Source: Propionispira raffinosivorans DSM 20765 (GTDB lineage Bacteria; Bacillota; Negativicutes; Selenomonadales; Selenomonadaceae). From it: a stretch of DNA of 64,000 bases. Below the pieces are notes generated by a model. The model was given only the letters and a program-made list of their open reading frames with translations. It was not told the DNA's origin and searched no databases. Shown one piece after another: positions 15,874 to 25,467 of this stretch. The translations under genes and the position numbers were made by a program. Every line of letters starts with the position of its first letter. Position 1 is the first letter of the stretch. Location: assembly GCF_000381065.1 (NCBI RefSeq), contig NZ_KB905841.1, positions 68,326 to 132,325 of the forward strand, in the 5' to 3' direction.

Positions 15874-15920
15874 AAAAAATTTAGGGTGTGAATCAAATGA
15901 TTCACACCCTAAATTTTATT
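15874..15920 (-). terminator. terminator of the pst operon
   Basis: Eighteen-base arms AAAATTTAGGGTGTGAAT (15876-15893) and complement (15900-15917), with a T-run on the minus strand. Confidence 0.85.
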
Positions 15921-15928
15921 TTAGCGCA

Positions 15929-16792
15929 TTATAGATGTTTTACAACACCCATGCGTTTTTGTAAGATTTTCAACGGTATCATAAACAAGAGGTTAAAACA
16001 TAAGATTGTTATGATCAGTAACGCACCTATGCCATCCGCAATCGTAACCCGATCCGGTACAAGCCCAGTTGACATCAAATACCACATATGCACGGCCAAC
16101 GTTTCACCAGCGGCAAAAAAATTCGTATCAGCCTGGTAGCGTGAAACTGTTGTACCTGCCGTAAAGATCAAAATAGCCGTTTCTCCCAAGGCTCTGCCAG
16201 CCGTTAAAGTAATGCCTGTTATGATTCCTGGCAATGCACTTGGTAAAATAACTTTCCAGATTGTCTGGAGTTTCGTTGCTCCAAGAGCAAGACTGGCTTC
16301 ACCGTAAGCTTTCGGTACCGTACGGATTGATTCTTCCGTTACCCGCACAAGTACTGGCAAATTTAAAAGAACCAAGGTCAACGCCCCGCTAATAATGCTG
16401 AAGCCAAATCCTAGAAAATTAACAAAAATAATCATCCCGAAAAGCCCCAGCACAATTGACGGTACGGTAGCCAAACTTTCCGTGCTAAGCCGAACAATTT
16501 TCGTCAAGCGTGTTTCTCTGGCATATTCAGCTAAATAGATCCCCGCACCAATTGCTAGTGGAATTGAAATTGCCAAAGACAAAAAGAGTAAATAAAAAGA
16601 GTTAAACAGTTGCGGTCCGACACCGCCACCGGCCTGAATATCACTTGGTTTGCCAAACATAAAGTCAAACGACAGCACTGGTAACCCTCTATAGAGAATA
16701 TACCCTAGGAAAAAGATTAAGATTCCTAAAATCATAAACCCGACAAGCCACATAACAGCTGTAGCTACTGAGTTCGTCAATTTTGCATTCAT
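15929..16792 (-). CDS. pstA: phosphate ABC transporter permease PstA
   Basis: 287 residues, about six membrane segments. The binding-protein-dependent permease loop EASLALGATKLQTIWKVILP (EAA motif) contacts PstB. It pairs with PstC to form the inner-membrane channel for phosphate. AAGGAGG overlaps the end of pstC and the ATG follows the pstC stop directly (TAAATG), so translation is coupled. Last gene of pstSCA. Confidence 0.95.
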   Translation of the reverse strand: MNAKLTNSVATAVMWLVGFMILGILIFFLGYILYRGLPVLSFDFMFGKPSDIQAGGGVGPQLFNSFYLLFLSLAISIPLAIGAGIYLAEYARETRLTKIVRLSTESLATVPSIVLGLFGMIIFVNFLGFGFSIISGALTLVLLNLPVLVRVTEESIRTVPKAYGEASLALGATKLQTIWKVILPSALPGIITGITLTAGRALGETAILIFTAGTTVSRYQADTNFFAAGETLAVHMWYLMSTGLVPDRVTIADGIGALLIITILCFNLLFMIPLKILQKRMGVVKHL

Positions 16793-17680
16793 TTATGCAT
16801 ACCTCCTTGAGCCCAGTCGCCGAATCAGCAAAATCATGCCAAGAGATATGACAAGCAGCACTAAAGCCATGAGAAATAAGGAGTTGCCCCAAACAGAACC
16901 AAATGGTGTATTTCCCATCTCAACAACAATATTGCTGGTAAGTGTTGATGTTGATGAAAAAAGTGTAGTGGCAACCATAGGCGTATTACCAATTAACATC
17001 TGTACCGCCATGGTCTCGCCAATTGCCCTGGCCATGGCTAAGATAATTGCCGTGAGGATTCCTGGCAAGGCTGCTGGAACCAGCACATGAAATATGGTCT
17101 GCCAGCGCGTTGCGCCGAGTGCCAAGGATGCTTCTTCCATCATCGATGGCACAGAGCAAATTGCATCTTCGCTGATACTGATGATAGTTGGTAAAATCAT
17201 GACGGCCAGTACGACAGCCGCCGCCAGCACACCAAACCCTGATTTTACATGAAAGACTTCTCGTAAAAATGGCACCAACAAGGTAAGCCCAATATAACCG
17301 TACACAATCGATGGTATTGCTACATATAATTCAGTAGCTGGACGCATGATTTCCCTAAGCCAGTTTGGTGCTATCTTCGCCATAAATAAAGCCCCTAAGA
17401 GTCCTAATGGAGCGCCGATCAGAACCGCCAGTATGGTAACAAGAAGTGATCCTACAATAAAACTAAGTGCGCCAAACTGATGTCCCATGGGATTCCATTT
17501 ACTTGTGAAGAAAAACTCGAATGGACTCACTTGGCTAAACGTCATCAAACCTTGTTTGCCGACAAAGAATATGATGGAGAAAATTATCAGTGCCATCAAA
17601 CACGCACTGGCAATAAATAGGTATTTAACATACCGATCATAACTGAGTCTTCGCTTGTGATTCTGATCTTTGCTGTACAT
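16793..17680 (-). CDS. pstC: phosphate ABC transporter permease PstC
   Basis: 295 residues with a cytosolic basic N-terminus (NHKRRLSYDRYVKY) and about six membrane segments. The EAA loop is EASLALGATRWQTIFHVLVP. PstC and PstA together form the membrane channel. AGAAGGG lies before the ATG; it follows pstS by 24 bases. Confidence 0.95.
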   Translation of the reverse strand: MYSKDQNHKRRLSYDRYVKYLFIASACLMALIIFSIIFFVGKQGLMTFSQVSPFEFFFTSKWNPMGHQFGALSFIVGSLLVTILAVLIGAPLGLLGALFMAKIAPNWLREIMRPATELYVAIPSIVYGYIGLTLLVPFLREVFHVKSGFGVLAAAVVLAVMILPTIISISEDAICSVPSMMEEASLALGATRWQTIFHVLVPAALPGILTAIILAMARAIGETMAVQMLIGNTPMVATTLFSSTSTLTSNIVVEMGNTPFGSVWGNSLFLMALVLLVISLGMILLIRRLGSRRYA

Positions 17681-17704
17681 TATAACATCCCTTCTAGCTG
17701 TTTG

Positions 17705-18583
17705 TTACTTTTTCAATTTAGTAATTGCAATAAAGCCCAGCTTTTCTACTTGTGCATTTTGGAATTCATCACTCATTACATAGTCAATAAATGCTTTGAC
17801 TGCGCCTGTAGCTTCACCCTTTGTATACATATGACCATAACCATAAATTGGATATTTACCATCAATTATTGCCTGCGCCGAATATTTAACGCCATTGTAA
17901 TTCAATACTTTAACTGTGTCATCTGCATATGGCGCATCTACGTAACCAATAGCTCCCGGTGTAGTTGCAATCGCTGTTCTTAAAGCACCGTTTGAATCTT
18001 GAATAACTGCTTTATCGGTGAATTCAGCACCTTTTAAAACAACATCCGCAATGGTTGCACGAGATCCGGAAGATTTTGCCCGATGAATCAAAGTGATTTC
18101 TTGATCGGCACCGCCAACTTCTTTCCAGTTTGTAATTTTCCCTGTCATAATATCAATAACTTGCTGCGAAGATAAGTTATCCACTTTTACATCTTTATTT
18201 GTTATAAACACAAAAGGTTCAACAACAACTTTATGATCGACAAGACCTTTATCTTTATAGTCTGCAGGAAGATCAACATCCGAGTTACCAATTTGTACAG
18301 CACCTTCTGCCACTTGGTTCATACCTGTGAAGGAACCACCGCCAGCGATATTTACAGTTACTTTCTCATGTTTCTTTTGAAATTCTTCCTGTGCTGGTTT
18401 CAAAAGTGGTAAAAGTGCGGTCGAGCCTGATGCACTAATTTGTCCCGTAAGGACTGCATTATCCTTATCAGCACCAGATGTGCTCGCTGCTTTATCTCCA
18501 CCGCCGCATCCAGCCGTCATAACAGCTCCAATCAGTAAAGCTGCTGCCATTGTAAGTAATTTGCTCTTTTTAAATGAAATCAT
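17705..18583 (-). CDS. pstS: phosphate-binding lipoprotein PstS
   Basis: 292 residues. Lipoprotein signal LLIGAVMTAGC with the modified Cys at residue 26, then a periplasmic-binding fold; SGSTALLPLLKPAQEEF, GGGSFTGMNQVAEG, GNSDVDLP and RAKSSGSRATI are the phosphate-pocket segments of PstS. It captures phosphate outside the membrane and delivers it to PstCA. AGGAGG before the ATG. Expression is expected to rise under phosphate limitation because three TTAACA boxes lie upstream (18655-18682). Confidence 0.95.
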   Translation of the reverse strand: MISFKKSKLLTMAAALLIGAVMTAGCGGGDKAASTSGADKDNAVLTGQISASGSTALLPLLKPAQEEFQKKHEKVTVNIAGGGSFTGMNQVAEGAVQIGNSDVDLPADYKDKGLVDHKVVVEPFVFITNKDVKVDNLSSQQVIDIMTGKITNWKEVGGADQEITLIHRAKSSGSRATIADVVLKGAEFTDKAVIQDSNGALRTAIATTPGAIGYVDAPYADDTVKVLNYNGVKYSAQAIIDGKYPIYGYGHMYTKGEATGAVKAFIDYVMSDEFQNAQVEKLGFIAITKLKK

Positions 18584-18654
18584 TATTCCATTCCCTCCTG
18601 AATATCTTTTATATCTTTCCCTTCCTATATTCTAGCGTAGAGACTTCGTTTTGA

Positions 18655-18682
18655 TGTTAAGGGTTTGTTAAGAAATTGTTAA
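18655..18682 (-). promoter_or_regulatory. triple Pho box upstream of pstS
   Basis: On the minus strand TTAACA-N5-TTAACA-N5-TTAACA, three perfect boxes at 11-base steps (complements at 18655, 18666, 18677). This matches the PhoP recognition repeat TT(A/T/C)ACA known from B. subtilis. A TAGAAT -10 element follows 20 bases after the last box, with no separate -35. The same boxes lie 77-104 bases before phoR on the other strand. Confidence 0.85.
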
Positions 18683-18758
18683 AACCGCTATACAAAAAAA
18701 ACGCTTATGTTACAATAAAATTGATATTAGTAATACCCACACAGAAAGAAGGTCCTTT

Positions 18759-20540
18759 ATGCTAAAATCAAAAATCAGCCGCCGTTTGATTTTTTCATTT
18801 CTGCTCATTACAATTACATCCCTATCATTACTTGGAATGTACCTCTTGCAATTTTTTTATAATGAAAATCTCAAAACAAAAACTGAAAATCTCATCATAA
18901 ATGCTCGAACGATTGAAGTTTCGCTTGAAGATGCACTTTATAATCCAGCAAAACAAGATTATGTAAACAATGAAATTCATAAGATCAGCGATGCCACAAA
19001 TCTTCGCATTACCATTATCAATGTAAATGGCCAGGTGATCGCCGATTCGTGGGAACAGACGGAAGAATTAGATAATCATCTCTTACGCCAAGAAGTACAA
19101 GATGCCCTCCATAAAAAATATGGTACGTCAATCCGTTATAGCGACACCATCAAAGAAAACATGCTCTATGCGGCAATGCCAGTTTATCAAAACGATGAAC
19201 TAGTCGGCATTGTAAGAACCGCTTCTACTTTATATCCGATTGAAAACTCATATAAACATATTCGGAATACCATTTTTACAGCACTTTGTATTACAATCAT
19301 TCTGGCCGTCCTATCTGGTTTTATTCTTGCTTATCGACAAATAAAACCCATTCGGCAAATGATTGAAGATGCCCAAAAAATTGCCGATGGTGATTTAGAC
19401 AGGCGTATCTATATCTATACCAACGATGAATTAGAAGTTCTTGCCCAAACCATCAATAAACTCACTACCAATTTGGAAGAAAAAATTAGCGAAGCCGATG
19501 CTGAGACGCGTAAATTATCTTTGATTTTAGAAAATATGGATAACGGTGTCATGCTGCTTGACACCCAAGGTAATATTACAACAGCCAACCAGCGTGCACG
19601 TGATCTCTTTCGACTCACCCCGGATTTAATGAAAAAACAAAGTATTAACGCCATCGGCAGCACCCTTCTCAGTGAAACAGCCAAAGAAGTCCTCAAAACG
19701 ATGTCGACAAAATCCATCGCCTTTAAAATCAACATCAATCATACAAAAAAGACATTTGATGTATTTTTTGCCCCGATTATAAACAGCGACAATACTGTAA
19801 TCAGCATTCTCAGTGTATTTCATGATATTTCTGTTTTGCAGGAAATGTCAACCCGTCAGACTGAATTTGTAGCAAATGCATCCCATGAGCTTGCTACACC
19901 TCTGACATCCATTTGCGGCTTTTCCGAAACACTTTTAAGCGGTGCTTTAAAAGACCCTGTACTTTGTGAAAAATTCATTACCATCATCCATACCGAATCT
20001 GAACGAATGGATCGTTTGATAAAAGATTTATTGCAGCTTGCCAAACTAGATAGTAAAGAATACCGTCAGCAAATCAAAATTGAAAGTGTCGATCTGAAAG
20101 AAGTATGCCTGGCTGTCAAGTTAAAACTGCAAGCTCAAATTGATAAAAAGGCTCAAAGTCTTCAACTAAATCTTCCCGTAGAGCCAGTTATCGTTCAGGC
20201 AAATACCGACTGGATCATGCAATTATTGATGAACCTGACTGAAAATGCGATTAAGTATACACCAGAACAAGGACAAATAACCCTCACTTGCACACTCGAT
20301 CAGAATAAAGTTTTTGTAAAGGTTAAAGACAATGGGCTGGGGATTGCCCCCGAAGACCTGCCTTTCATCTTTGAACGCTTTTATCGGGCTGATAAATCTC
20401 GCATCCGCCTTGATTCAAGTGGGGGTTCCGGTATAGGTCTCTCACTTGTACGATTTATCGTTGAATTATTCGGCGGTCAAATCTTTGTCGAAAGCCAGCT
20501 CAAAGTTGGCACTAGTTTTACGTTTTATCTACCGAAATAA
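18759..20540 (+). CDS. phoR: phosphate-sensing histidine kinase PhoR
   Basis: 593 residues: TM1 (about 11-33), extracytoplasmic sensor, TM2 (about 165-187), HAMP (QIKPIRQMIEDAQKIADGDL), PAS (LILENMDNGVMLLDTQGNIT), HisKA with phospho-accepting His in ASHELATPLTSICGF (LAT instead of the usual LRT), and HATPase with NLTENAIKYTPE, DNGLGI and GGSGIGLSLV. It would phosphorylate PhoP when PstSCAB-PhoU signals low phosphate. Unusually it is transcribed away from pstS and is not next to phoP. AGAAGG precedes the ATG. Confidence 0.9.
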   Translation: MLKSKISRRLIFSFLLITITSLSLLGMYLLQFFYNENLKTKTENLIINARTIEVSLEDALYNPAKQDYVNNEIHKISDATNLRITIINVNGQVIADSWEQTEELDNHLLRQEVQDALHKKYGTSIRYSDTIKENMLYAAMPVYQNDELVGIVRTASTLYPIENSYKHIRNTIFTALCITIILAVLSGFILAYRQIKPIRQMIEDAQKIADGDLDRRIYIYTNDELEVLAQTINKLTTNLEEKISEADAETRKLSLILENMDNGVMLLDTQGNITTANQRARDLFRLTPDLMKKQSINAIGSTLLSETAKEVLKTMSTKSIAFKININHTKKTFDVFFAPIINSDNTVISILSVFHDISVLQEMSTRQTEFVANASHELATPLTSICGFSETLLSGALKDPVLCEKFITIIHTESERMDRLIKDLLQLAKLDSKEYRQQIKIESVDLKEVCLAVKLKLQAQIDKKAQSLQLNLPVEPVIVQANTDWIMQLLMNLTENAIKYTPEQGQITLTCTLDQNKVFVKVKDNGLGIAPEDLPFIFERFYRADKSRIRLDSSGGSGIGLSLVRFIVELFGGQIFVESQLKVGTSFTFYLPK

Positions 20541-20553
20541 AAAAAAGAACCAA

Positions 20554-20602
20554 AGAAAAGCCAATCCTAATTCGCAGCCAGCGAGTTAGGATTGGCTTTT
20601 CT
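20554..20602. terminator. bidirectional terminator between phoR and phoU
   Basis: Perfect 17-base arms AGAAAAGCCAATCCTAA (20554-20570) and complement (20586-20602), A-run before and T-rich after; serves both convergent genes. Confidence 0.9.
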
Positions 20603-20604
20603 GC

Positions 20605-21276
20605 TTATTTTTCAGGTTTTCGAATACGTTCCGCTGTTTCTAAATAAATGACCCATTCAGCAATATTCGTTGCATGGTCACCGATACGTTCAATATAACG
20701 AGCCACAAAAATCAATTGAGTTGCTTGTTTTACTTTTACAGCATCATCGCCAACAAATTGTGACAATTCATGAAAAGTTCGAGCAAACAATAAATCGATT
20801 TCATCATCCATCTGGCAAACTTCTTCCGCCAATTTAAGATCGGCTGTCTGGTAAGCTCGAATGGCCAGCTCGGTCATCCGTCTGGCACTTTCCGCCATTT
20901 TTGGAATATCAATCAATTTTTTAACAAAGGGTACTCCCTCTAATTCCAAAACTGTCTTTGCTATATCATAGGCATGATCACCGATCCGCTCCAAGTCTGT
21001 AGAAATTTTAAAACCTGTAGCAATGACCCGCAGATCCCTGGCGATCGGTTGTTGTTTTGCAATGAGCAGCATGCAGCGATCTTCGATACCAATCGTCATC
21101 TCATCAATGATATCGTCTTCCTTCATGACTTTTTCCGCCAGCTCTTTATCCATACCAAGCAAGGCCTGCATCGCTAATCCTAAAGCAACATCGACAGCCT
21201 GCCCCATCTCTGTTACCTTTTGCTGCAAGAGATCCAATTCTTCAATATAACCTTGCCGTGTAACTCTAACCATCAT
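20605..21276 (-). CDS. phoU: phosphate signalling protein PhoU
   Basis: 223 residues, all helical, two PhoU repeats; each carries the metal-binding E/DxxxD-type pattern (DLERIGDHAYDIAKTVLE and YIERIGDHATNIAEWVIY). PhoU links the transporter state to PhoR and keeps the Pho response off at high phosphate. The ATG at 21276 is chosen because AAGGGGG is five bases upstream; it lies 26 bases after pstB. Confidence 0.93.
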   Translation of the reverse strand: MMVRVTRQGYIEELDLLQQKVTEMGQAVDVALGLAMQALLGMDKELAEKVMKEDDIIDEMTIGIEDRCMLLIAKQQPIARDLRVIATGFKISTDLERIGDHAYDIAKTVLELEGVPFVKKLIDIPKMAESARRMTELAIRAYQTADLKLAEEVCQMDDEIDLLFARTFHELSQFVGDDAVKVKQATQLIFVARYIERIGDHATNIAEWVIYLETAERIRKPEK

Positions 21277-21302
21277 TTCTACCCCCTTAGTCTTTTCAGA
21301 AA

Positions 21303-22058
21303 TCAACCAAAACGACCAGTAATATAATCTTCTGTTTTTTTATTCGCTGGTTTTGTGAAAATCACATTTGTCAGATCATGTTCAATCAATTCACCATTTA
21401 AGAAAAACCCTGTATAATCGGAAACACGAGCCGCCTGCTGCATATTATGCGTAACCATGACGATTGTATATTTTGCTTTTAATTCAGCCACCAATTCTTC
21501 AATTTTCATTGTCGAAATCGGATCAAGTGCCGAACAGGGTTCATCCATCAAGAGTACTTCTGGTTCAACAGCAAGGACTCTGGCGATGCAAAGTCTCTGC
21601 TGCTGCCCCCCGGACATCCCCATAGCCGATGCCGAAAGACGATTTTTCACTTCTTCCCAAAGAGCGGCCCCTTTAAGACTGCGTTCGACAATTTCATCAA
21701 TCAGGACTTTATTGGTTATCCCATGAATTCGGGGACCATACGCAATATTATCATAAATTGACATAGGAAATGGATTGGGGCGCTGGAAAACCATACCAAC
21801 GCGTTTTCTAAGATACACGACATCTGTATCTGGTTGATATATGTTAACACCATCGAGTGAAACTTCTCCTTCAATCCGCACATGTTCAATTAAATCATTC
21901 ATCCGATTCAGTGTTTTCAAAAATGTTGATTTACCGCAGCCAGATGGACCAATCAGTGCCACAACTGAATGTGGGTTCACGACAAGCGATACATTTTTTA
22001 GTGCCTGTGATTCACCGTAATATAAGTTCAGCTTCTTCACCTGCATTTTATAATCCAT
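21303..22058 (-). CDS. pstB: phosphate ABC transporter ATPase PstB
   Basis: 251 residues. Walker [11 protein letters not shown]-loop [10 protein letters not shown] (PstB-typical), signature MSGGQQQRL, Walker [14 protein letters not shown], switch His in VTHNMQQA. It powers PstCA. ATG at 22058 has GGAGGAA at the right distance; an ATG six bases upstream is too close. It stands apart from pstSCA, heading a separate pstB-phoU unit with its own Pho box. Confidence 0.95.
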   Translation of the reverse strand: MDYKMQVKKLNLYYGESQALKNVSLVVNPHSVVALIGPSGCGKSTFLKTLNRMNDLIEHVRIEGEVSLDGVNIYQPDTDVVYLRKRVGMVFQRPNPFPMSIYDNIAYGPRIHGITNKVLIDEIVERSLKGAALWEEVKNRLSASAMGMSGGQQQRLCIARVLAVEPEVLLMDEPCSALDPISTMKIEELVAELKAKYTIVMVTHNMQQAARVSDYTGFFLNGELIEHDLTNVIFTKPANKKTEDYITGRFG

Positions 22059-22119
22059 AATCATTTCCTCCAGTCAAAAAACTCGCTATAGGAAATATAC
22101 CATACCACTAAATACAGGT

Positions 22120-22147
22120 TGTTAAGCAAATGTTAAGTTTTTGTAAA
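22120..22147 (-). promoter_or_regulatory. triple Pho box upstream of pstB
   Basis: Minus strand TTTACA-N5-TTAACA-N5-TTAACA at 11-base steps (complements at 22142, 22131, 22120), followed after 20 bases by TATATT. Layout and box-to-minus-10 distance are the same as at pstS. Confidence 0.85.
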
Positions 22148-22148
22148 C

Positions 22149-22191
22149 AAAAACAAGGTATAGACAAATTTAAACTGTCTATACCTTGTTT
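22149..22191 (-). terminator. terminator of phoP
   Basis: Arms AAACAAGGTATAGACA (22151-22166) and complement (22176-22191); T-rich tail on the minus strand runs into the Pho box of pstB. Confidence 0.85.
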
Positions 22192-22200
22192 GACTGATGT

Positions 22201-22896
22201 TTATTTATCTTTCATAGCAAAACGATAGCCCACACCGCGCACGGTTTCAATCGCATCACTTATTTTGGGAACTTCGGCAAGTTTGGCCCGAAGATGACGA
22301 ATATGAACATCTACCGTACGTGTATCACCATAATATTCATAGCCCCAAATCTTCTCTAATAGTTCATCTCGCGAATATGCTTTCCCAATATTTGTTAAAA
22401 ACAACTTTAATAATTCGTATTCTTTCGGTGTCAGAGCCAAAAGTTCTTGATTCAAAAATACTTCGTAACTCGAAAAATTGATTCTGAGTGGTCCGACAAT
22501 CAGCTCACTATTCGGTAAATCATCTCGATTGCTGCGGCGCAGTACGGCTTTAACCCGCGCAATTAATTCCCTCATGCCAAATGGTTTGGTCATGTAATCA
22601 TCAGCACCAAGTTCCAGTCCCAAGACCTTGTCGATTTCATCCGACTTAGCAGTAAGCATAATCACGGGGATTCGTGCCGTCTTATTTTGACTTTTTAGCT
22701 TGCGACAAACTTCAAATCCATCCAACCCCGGAATCATTAGATCCAATAAAATTAAATCCACTTTTTCTTCTGCGGCCAGCAATGCACTAACCCCATCAGC
22801 GGCTGTCAAGACTAAATAACCGGCATTCTTCAAATTATATAAGAGCAGTTCACGAATGGATATATCATCATCCACAACTAAAATTGTCTGCTGCAT
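22201..22896 (-). CDS. phoP: response regulator PhoP
   Basis: 231 residues, OmpR/PhoB family. The receiver has ILVVDDD, phospho-accepting Asp in LILLDLMIPGLDG, Thr in VIMLTAKSD and Lys in DYMTKPF. The winged-helix output domain holds LTPKEYELLKLFL and RTVDVHIRHLRAKL. Binds TTAACA repeats such as those before pstS and pstB. ATG at 22896 is preferred because GGAG is eight bases upstream. It follows the GGDEF-EAL gene by 14 bases, so the two are almost surely co-transcribed. Confidence 0.9.
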   Translation of the reverse strand: MQQTILVVDDDISIRELLLYNLKNAGYLVLTAADGVSALLAAEEKVDLILLDLMIPGLDGFEVCRKLKSQNKTARIPVIMLTAKSDEIDKVLGLELGADDYMTKPFGMRELIARVKAVLRRSNRDDLPNSELIVGPLRINFSSYEVFLNQELLALTPKEYELLKLFLTNIGKAYSRDELLEKIWGYEYYGDTRTVDVHIRHLRAKLAEVPKISDAIETVRGVGYRFAMKDK

Positions 22897-22910
22897 TTTC
22901 TTCACTCCAT

Positions 22911-25232
22911 TCAACTGCTTTGCTTACGAAACGAATCAAATTCTTCCATATCCATTGGTTTTGCATATAAGAAACCTTGTGCAATATCACAAGAAATCCC
23001 CCGCAAAAATTCAGCTTGTTCTTGGGTTTCTACCCCTTCACAAACAATTTCCATTCCCAGTTTCCGGGCCATTTCTACAACCTGGGCAATAATAATTTGG
23101 CTTCGTTCTGAATTGGCTGTCTCATCCAGAAACACCTTGTCAATTTTCAACGTATCTACCGGTAATTCTTTTAGCAAATTCAAAGATGAATACCCTGAAC
23201 CAAAATCATCCATTGAAATAGATACTCCAAGCCCATGCATCTCTTTCATCATTTGAATCAAACGGGAAGTATTATCAAAAAACATACTTTCCGTTAATTC
23301 CATTTCAATAAATTTAGCTGGAATATTATATTTTTTCAGTACGCCTGCCAGTCGTTCCATATAAAAAGGCTGATTAATATGAACACGAGACTGATTGACC
23401 GAAATGGGTATCGGCAAAAGTCCATTATCAAGCCATTCTCTGATTTTCTTACAAACCTCTTCCAAAATATAAAAATCGATTTCAATAATAAAACCATTTT
23501 TCTCTAGAATCGGCACAAATTCATCAGGTCTCATAAAGCCTTTCACGGGTGAAATCCATCGTACTAAAGCTTCTGCACCAACAATTTCCAGTGTTTTTAA
23601 ATTAAACTTAGGTTGTAAATAAGCCTTAAATTCACCATTTTTCAGAGCACCTTTCATCATTGCTTCCATTTCATTTTGATGTACAAATGTCTGCATCAGT
23701 GCATCATCATAACAATGCAGAGATTCCACTGCATTATCACGTCCCGCTTTTTGGGCTAAATTGGCCTTATCAATCATCGACATGATGGCTGATTTCAGGG
23801 GACGTTTTTCTGCCTCATACAGGTTGATCAGCGGTTCATCAATATTAGCTTGACAATCCGTTTTCTGTGGTGGTATCAGATAAGCTCCTGCGGTAATATG
23901 AAGTGAAATATTCATATGTATTGACTCATATAAATGGTCCTGCATATAAGATTTAACCATCGCATGATATCGAGTGAATTTTTTATCGTCCAGCTCATAT
24001 AAAAGGATAAATTTATCACCTGAAACACGAGCACAGGCTTCTCGGTCGTTCATTTTACGTTTAATCACATGAGCCAATGAAATCAATATTTTATCGCCAG
24101 CAGGATATCCGTAGGTCTCATTAATATATTTGAAATTTTGAATATCCAACGAAACAAGCGCATACTGATCTACGGCATATTTTCCCAAGAGCTGCGCTGC
24201 TCGAACCCGAAATCGATTTACATTATCGATGCCTGTCAACGAATCAATATAGGCTAATTTTTCAATACCACGCTGTGCTTTATCTCGTATGTAAAGGATA
24301 TATAATGCCATCCCCATAAGACAAGTGACAATCAATCCACATAAAACCATTGTCTTCATTAAGGACTGTTGTCCTTTTGACATTACCGTATTTGTATCAA
24401 CAAAGGTCAACAAAATCCAATTGTTTATTTCACCACCAACTTTATGATACCCTATGTAAGTTGGAACACCGTTGACTGGACTAAGCACAATGCCCGATTT
24501 ACCAGCTGCCAAATCAGCTTTGATCTTATCCACAAGTACCAAATTCTCATTTGCTGTTACTTCTTCACTCGTCATTCGGTTATATAAATTAAACGATTCA
24601 TGGTCACCGCTGCGACTTGGCGAATTTAAAATCACATTTCCTGCCGCATCCATTATGTAACAAGTTCCATCTTGCGCATAAAAATTATTGAGTAGTTCCG
24701 ACTCAATGATTCGAACTGATTTTGTCATATTCACCGTACCGACAATCTTTCCATTTAAAACCAGTGGAACACTATAAATAATAAATCGCTCATGCGTCAA
24801 GGGATCTTGAAAAGGCTTAGAAATTGAATATTCCCCAGACATCGCTTCATTAAAATAAGCTTCCTCCTTAATGTTTTGTCGTATACCATCTGCTGCAATG
24901 GTCGTTCCATCGGCTTTGCTGACAGTTAGTTCTTTATAATCATGTTGATTCGAATAAGTACTTAAATAATTTTGGAGTGCTTTTTGATCATTGAAATAAT
25001 TATTTTTCCCGATCCGTGCCGCACCTTCAACAAGCCGCCTCTGATCGACTTCAATTCGATTTTGAATCATATCCGTTCGCTGCGTAAGCAAAGTGTCGAT
25101 TTCCTGTGTAAAATTTTGCTGTATTGCTGATCGAACACTACTTACATAATAGATACAAGAAATAATACAGGCAAAAAGTAATACATAAATGATAGTTAAA
25201 GCTTGTCTGTTTGCACTGTGTCCTTTAAGCAT
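22911..25232 (-). CDS. dCache-GGDEF-EAL c-di-GMP phosphodiesterase
   Basis: 773 residues. TM1 (12-34), double-Cache sensor domain (about 35-290; EEAYFNEAMSGEYSISKPF), TM2 (about 292-313), GGDEF domain (about 325-500), EAL domain (about 525-770). The GGDEF signature is SGDKF, so cyclase activity is probably lost. The EAL domain keeps GAEALVRW, NQSR, ELTES, DDFGSGYSS, KIDKVF and CEGVET, so it should hydrolyse c-di-GMP. An outside ligand would tune that. The gene precedes phoP by 14 bases. The start at 25232 has only a weak ribosome site. Confidence 0.9.
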   Translation of the reverse strand: MLKGHSANRQALTIIYVLLFACIISCIYYVSSVRSAIQQNFTQEIDTLLTQRTDMIQNRIEVDQRRLVEGAARIGKNNYFNDQKALQNYLSTYSNQHDYKELTVSKADGTTIAADGIRQNIKEEAYFNEAMSGEYSISKPFQDPLTHERFIIYSVPLVLNGKIVGTVNMTKSVRIIESELLNNFYAQDGTCYIMDAAGNVILNSPSRSGDHESFNLYNRMTSEEVTANENLVLVDKIKADLAAGKSGIVLSPVNGVPTYIGYHKVGGEINNWILLTFVDTNTVMSKGQQSLMKTMVLCGLIVTCLMGMALYILYIRDKAQRGIEKLAYIDSLTGIDNVNRFRVRAAQLLGKYAVDQYALVSLDIQNFKYINETYGYPAGDKILISLAHVIKRKMNDREACARVSGDKFILLYELDDKKFTRYHAMVKSYMQDHLYESIHMNISLHITAGAYLIPPQKTDCQANIDEPLINLYEAEKRPLKSAIMSMIDKANLAQKAGRDNAVESLHCYDDALMQTFVHQNEMEAMMKGALKNGEFKAYLQPKFNLKTLEIVGAEALVRWISPVKGFMRPDEFVPILEKNGFIIEIDFYILEEVCKKIREWLDNGLLPIPISVNQSRVHINQPFYMERLAGVLKKYNIPAKFIEMELTESMFFDNTSRLIQMMKEMHGLGVSISMDDFGSGYSSLNLLKELPVDTLKIDKVFLDETANSERSQIIIAQVVEMARKLGMEIVCEGVETQEQAEFLRGISCDIAQGFLYAKPMDMEEFDSFRKQSS

Positions 25233-25467
25233 GTAACCAACAACCCCAAACCAATTTCAATATCATAAAAGAATGCTCATAAAATTTTTACATTCTAATA
25301 TAATCATTATTATAAGTTCATTTTTTTAATAAGTCCAGCCCTTTCAATGTCAATCTAAAACAAAGAAGACCTCCCGCTCCGTCAAAAATGTACTTTTTTA
25401 TCAGCAATCGCCAAAAACAAGCGCAATCTCTTGATCAAGTTGCAGTTTTGGCAATATTTTAAAATTT

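Noticed and set aside
25233..25467. c-di-GMP riboswitch before the GGDEF-EAL gene
   Set aside because: No GCAAACC or ACGCAAAGCC blocks on either strand; the region has only AT-rich DNA.
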